A DNA stretch of 6,787 nucleotides from an uncultured Bacteroidota bacterium (GTDB lineage: Bacteria; Bacteroidota; Bacteroidia; NS11-12g; UBA955), in contig CAJBKH010000289.1 in assembly GCA_903953615.1 (NCBI GenBank), positions 1-6,787 on the forward strand, in the 5' to 3' direction. Of the stretch, positions 5,817-6,787 are shown piece after piece. The position numbers and the translations under genes are program-made. Numbering within the stretch: the first letter of the stretch is position 1; the number at the start of each line of letters is the position of its first letter. The notes beneath the pieces were generated by a model. That model saw nothing but the letters and a program-made list of their open reading frames with translations, did no database searches and was not told the origin of the DNA.

Positions 5817-6787
5817 TTATTTCTTATTCAATTCAGCGTAGAACTGATAGAAATAAGGAATGGTTTCAATGCCTTTGTAGTAATTGAATAAACCATATTT
5901 TTCGTTTGGTGAGTGCAAGGCATCGCTGTCTAAACCAAAGCCCATTAACACCGATTTGATACCCAATTCTGCTTCGAATAAAGCGATGATTGGAATACTT
6001 CCACCACCTCTGGTAGGAATTGGTTTTTTCCCAAATGTTTTTTCCATGGCCATGGCAGCAGCTCTGAACTCAACACTATCTGTTGGGGTTAAAACTGGTT
6101 CGCCACCGTGGTGCGCAGTTACTTTAACTTTAACATTTGCAGGTGCTGCATTTTCAAAGTATGCTTTAAATAAATCTGAAATTTTATGTGAGTTTTGACC
6201 CGGAACTAAACGCATGCTAATTTTAGCGTTGGCTTTGCTTGGCAATACAGTTTTAGAACCTTCGCCAATATAACCACCCCAAATACCATTCACTTCAAGT
6301 GTTGGACGAATACTCGTTCTTTCAACTGTTGAATACCCTTTTTCACCCCATGTTTCGGCAATGTCTAAATCTTTTTTGTATGCCGCTTCACTAAATGGCG
6401 CCTTGGCCATTTCAGCTCTATCAGCATCACTTACTGTAATTACATCATCATAAAAACCAGGAATGGTAATATGGTTATTCTCATCGTGCATAGCCGCAAT
6501 CATTTGACATAAGATGGTTGCAGGATTTGCAACTGCGCCACCATAAACACCACTGTGTAAATCTCTGTTAGGACCTACAACTTCAACTTCCATGTATGCT
6601 AAACCACGCAATCCAACATCAATGCTTGGTGTATCATTGGCAATCATACTGGTATCACTTACCAATACCACATCTGATTTTAATTTTTCTTTATTGGCTT
6701 TAATGAAAGTACCTAAGTTAGCAGAACCAACTTCTTCTTCGCCTTCTATCATAAACTTAACATTACATGTTAATGAACCAGTGTTCA
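5817..6787 (-). CDS. M20-family metallodipeptidase, 5' end outside window
   Basis: The C-terminal 322 codons of a zinc aminoacylpeptidase of family M20 (carnosinase/CNDP2-like dipeptidases), which hydrolyse dipeptides or similar small amide substrates, probably in the cytoplasm as dimers. Seen in order: EGEEEVGS with the general-base and metal-bridging Glu pair (codons 6737-6735 and 6734-6732), the metal-ligand Asp in VSDTS (6656-6654), the dimerisation-domain DLHSGVYGG with its conserved His (6557-6555), SMRLVPGQ with the substrate-binding Arg (6212-6210), RGGGSIPI, and the final metal ligand His in ALHSPNE (5915-5913). The frame stays open to the right edge, reading NTGSLTCNVKF before the first in-window Met at 6752; that Met is internal, since family members run about 450-460 residues and the missing 130-140 should hold the first His/Asp ligands. 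The gene converges on the transporter. Nothing in the visible part is broken. Confidence 0.93.
   Translation of the reverse strand, partial: NTGSLTCNVKFMIEGEEEVGSANLGTFIKANKEKLKSDVVLVSDTSMIANDTPSIDVGLRGLAYMEVEVVGPNRDLHSGVYGGAVANPATILCQMIAAMHDENNHITIPGFYDDVITVSDADRAEMAKAPFSEAAYKKDLDIAETWGEKGYSTVERTSIRPTLEVNGIWGGYIGEGSKTVLPSKANAKISMRLVPGQNSHKISDLFKAYFENAAPANVKVKVTAHHGGEPVLTPTDSVEFRAAAMAMEKTFGKKPIPTRGGGSIPIIALFEAELGIKSVLMGFGLDSDALHSPNEKYGLFNYYKGIETIPYFYQFYAELNKK

Noticed and set aside
1..6787. CRISPR array, insertion sequence, phage or defence system
   Set aside because: No regularly spaced repeats, transposase, integrase, terminal inverted repeats or toxin-antitoxin-like gene pair is present; gaps between genes are short and mostly explained by terminators.

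Overview
The window looks like chromosomal DNA of a member of the Bacteroidota, possibly of the Chitinophagales/Sphingobacteriales side. The DNA is AT-rich and none of the visible start codons has a Shine-Dalgarno sequence. A perfect Bacteroidota-type -7 box (TAnnTTTG) precedes the lipoprotein gene, the lipoprotein has a short CKDS-type N-terminus after the lipobox cysteine, and the proteins themselves have Bacteroidota-like features. The lineage below phylum is a guess.

Layout from left to right. Positions 1-236 hold no recognisable gene but contain three hairpins, two of them terminator-like on opposite strands. Next comes a minus-strand unit: pfkA (ATP-dependent 6-phosphofructokinase, start at 2885) followed with no gap by recN (SMC-like DNA repair ATPase, start at 1913). 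Upstream of it, also on the minus strand, is a gene for a 287-residue lipoprotein of unknown function (start at 3815), with its own promoter and its own strong terminator; that terminator sits only about 17 nt before the pfkA start codon. Divergent from the lipoprotein gene, on the plus strand, is a 578-residue transporter of the FucP/GluP sugar-symporter family (4012-5748). It ends at a perfect 18-bp bidirectional hairpin shared with a convergent minus-strand M20 metallopeptidase gene, whose 5' part lies beyond the right edge.

Functionally the window is mostly core metabolism: sugar uptake (transporter), glycolytic commitment (PfkA), peptide breakdown (M20 dipeptidase) and DNA repair (RecN). 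There is no sign of a mobile element, CRISPR array, phage or defence island, and I see no multi-gene novel system. The most interesting signals are inside single proteins. The transporter appears to be a 12-helix FucP core enlarged by two separate two-helix insertions, one carrying about 50 residues of predicted periplasmic helix. It lacks both carboxylates that matter for proton coupling in E. coli FucP, and it contains an exact 18-nt in-frame internal repeat. PfkA has Asn instead of the usual Mg-associated Asp in its GGDG motif. The pfkA start region leaves almost no room for a normal promoter and leader.
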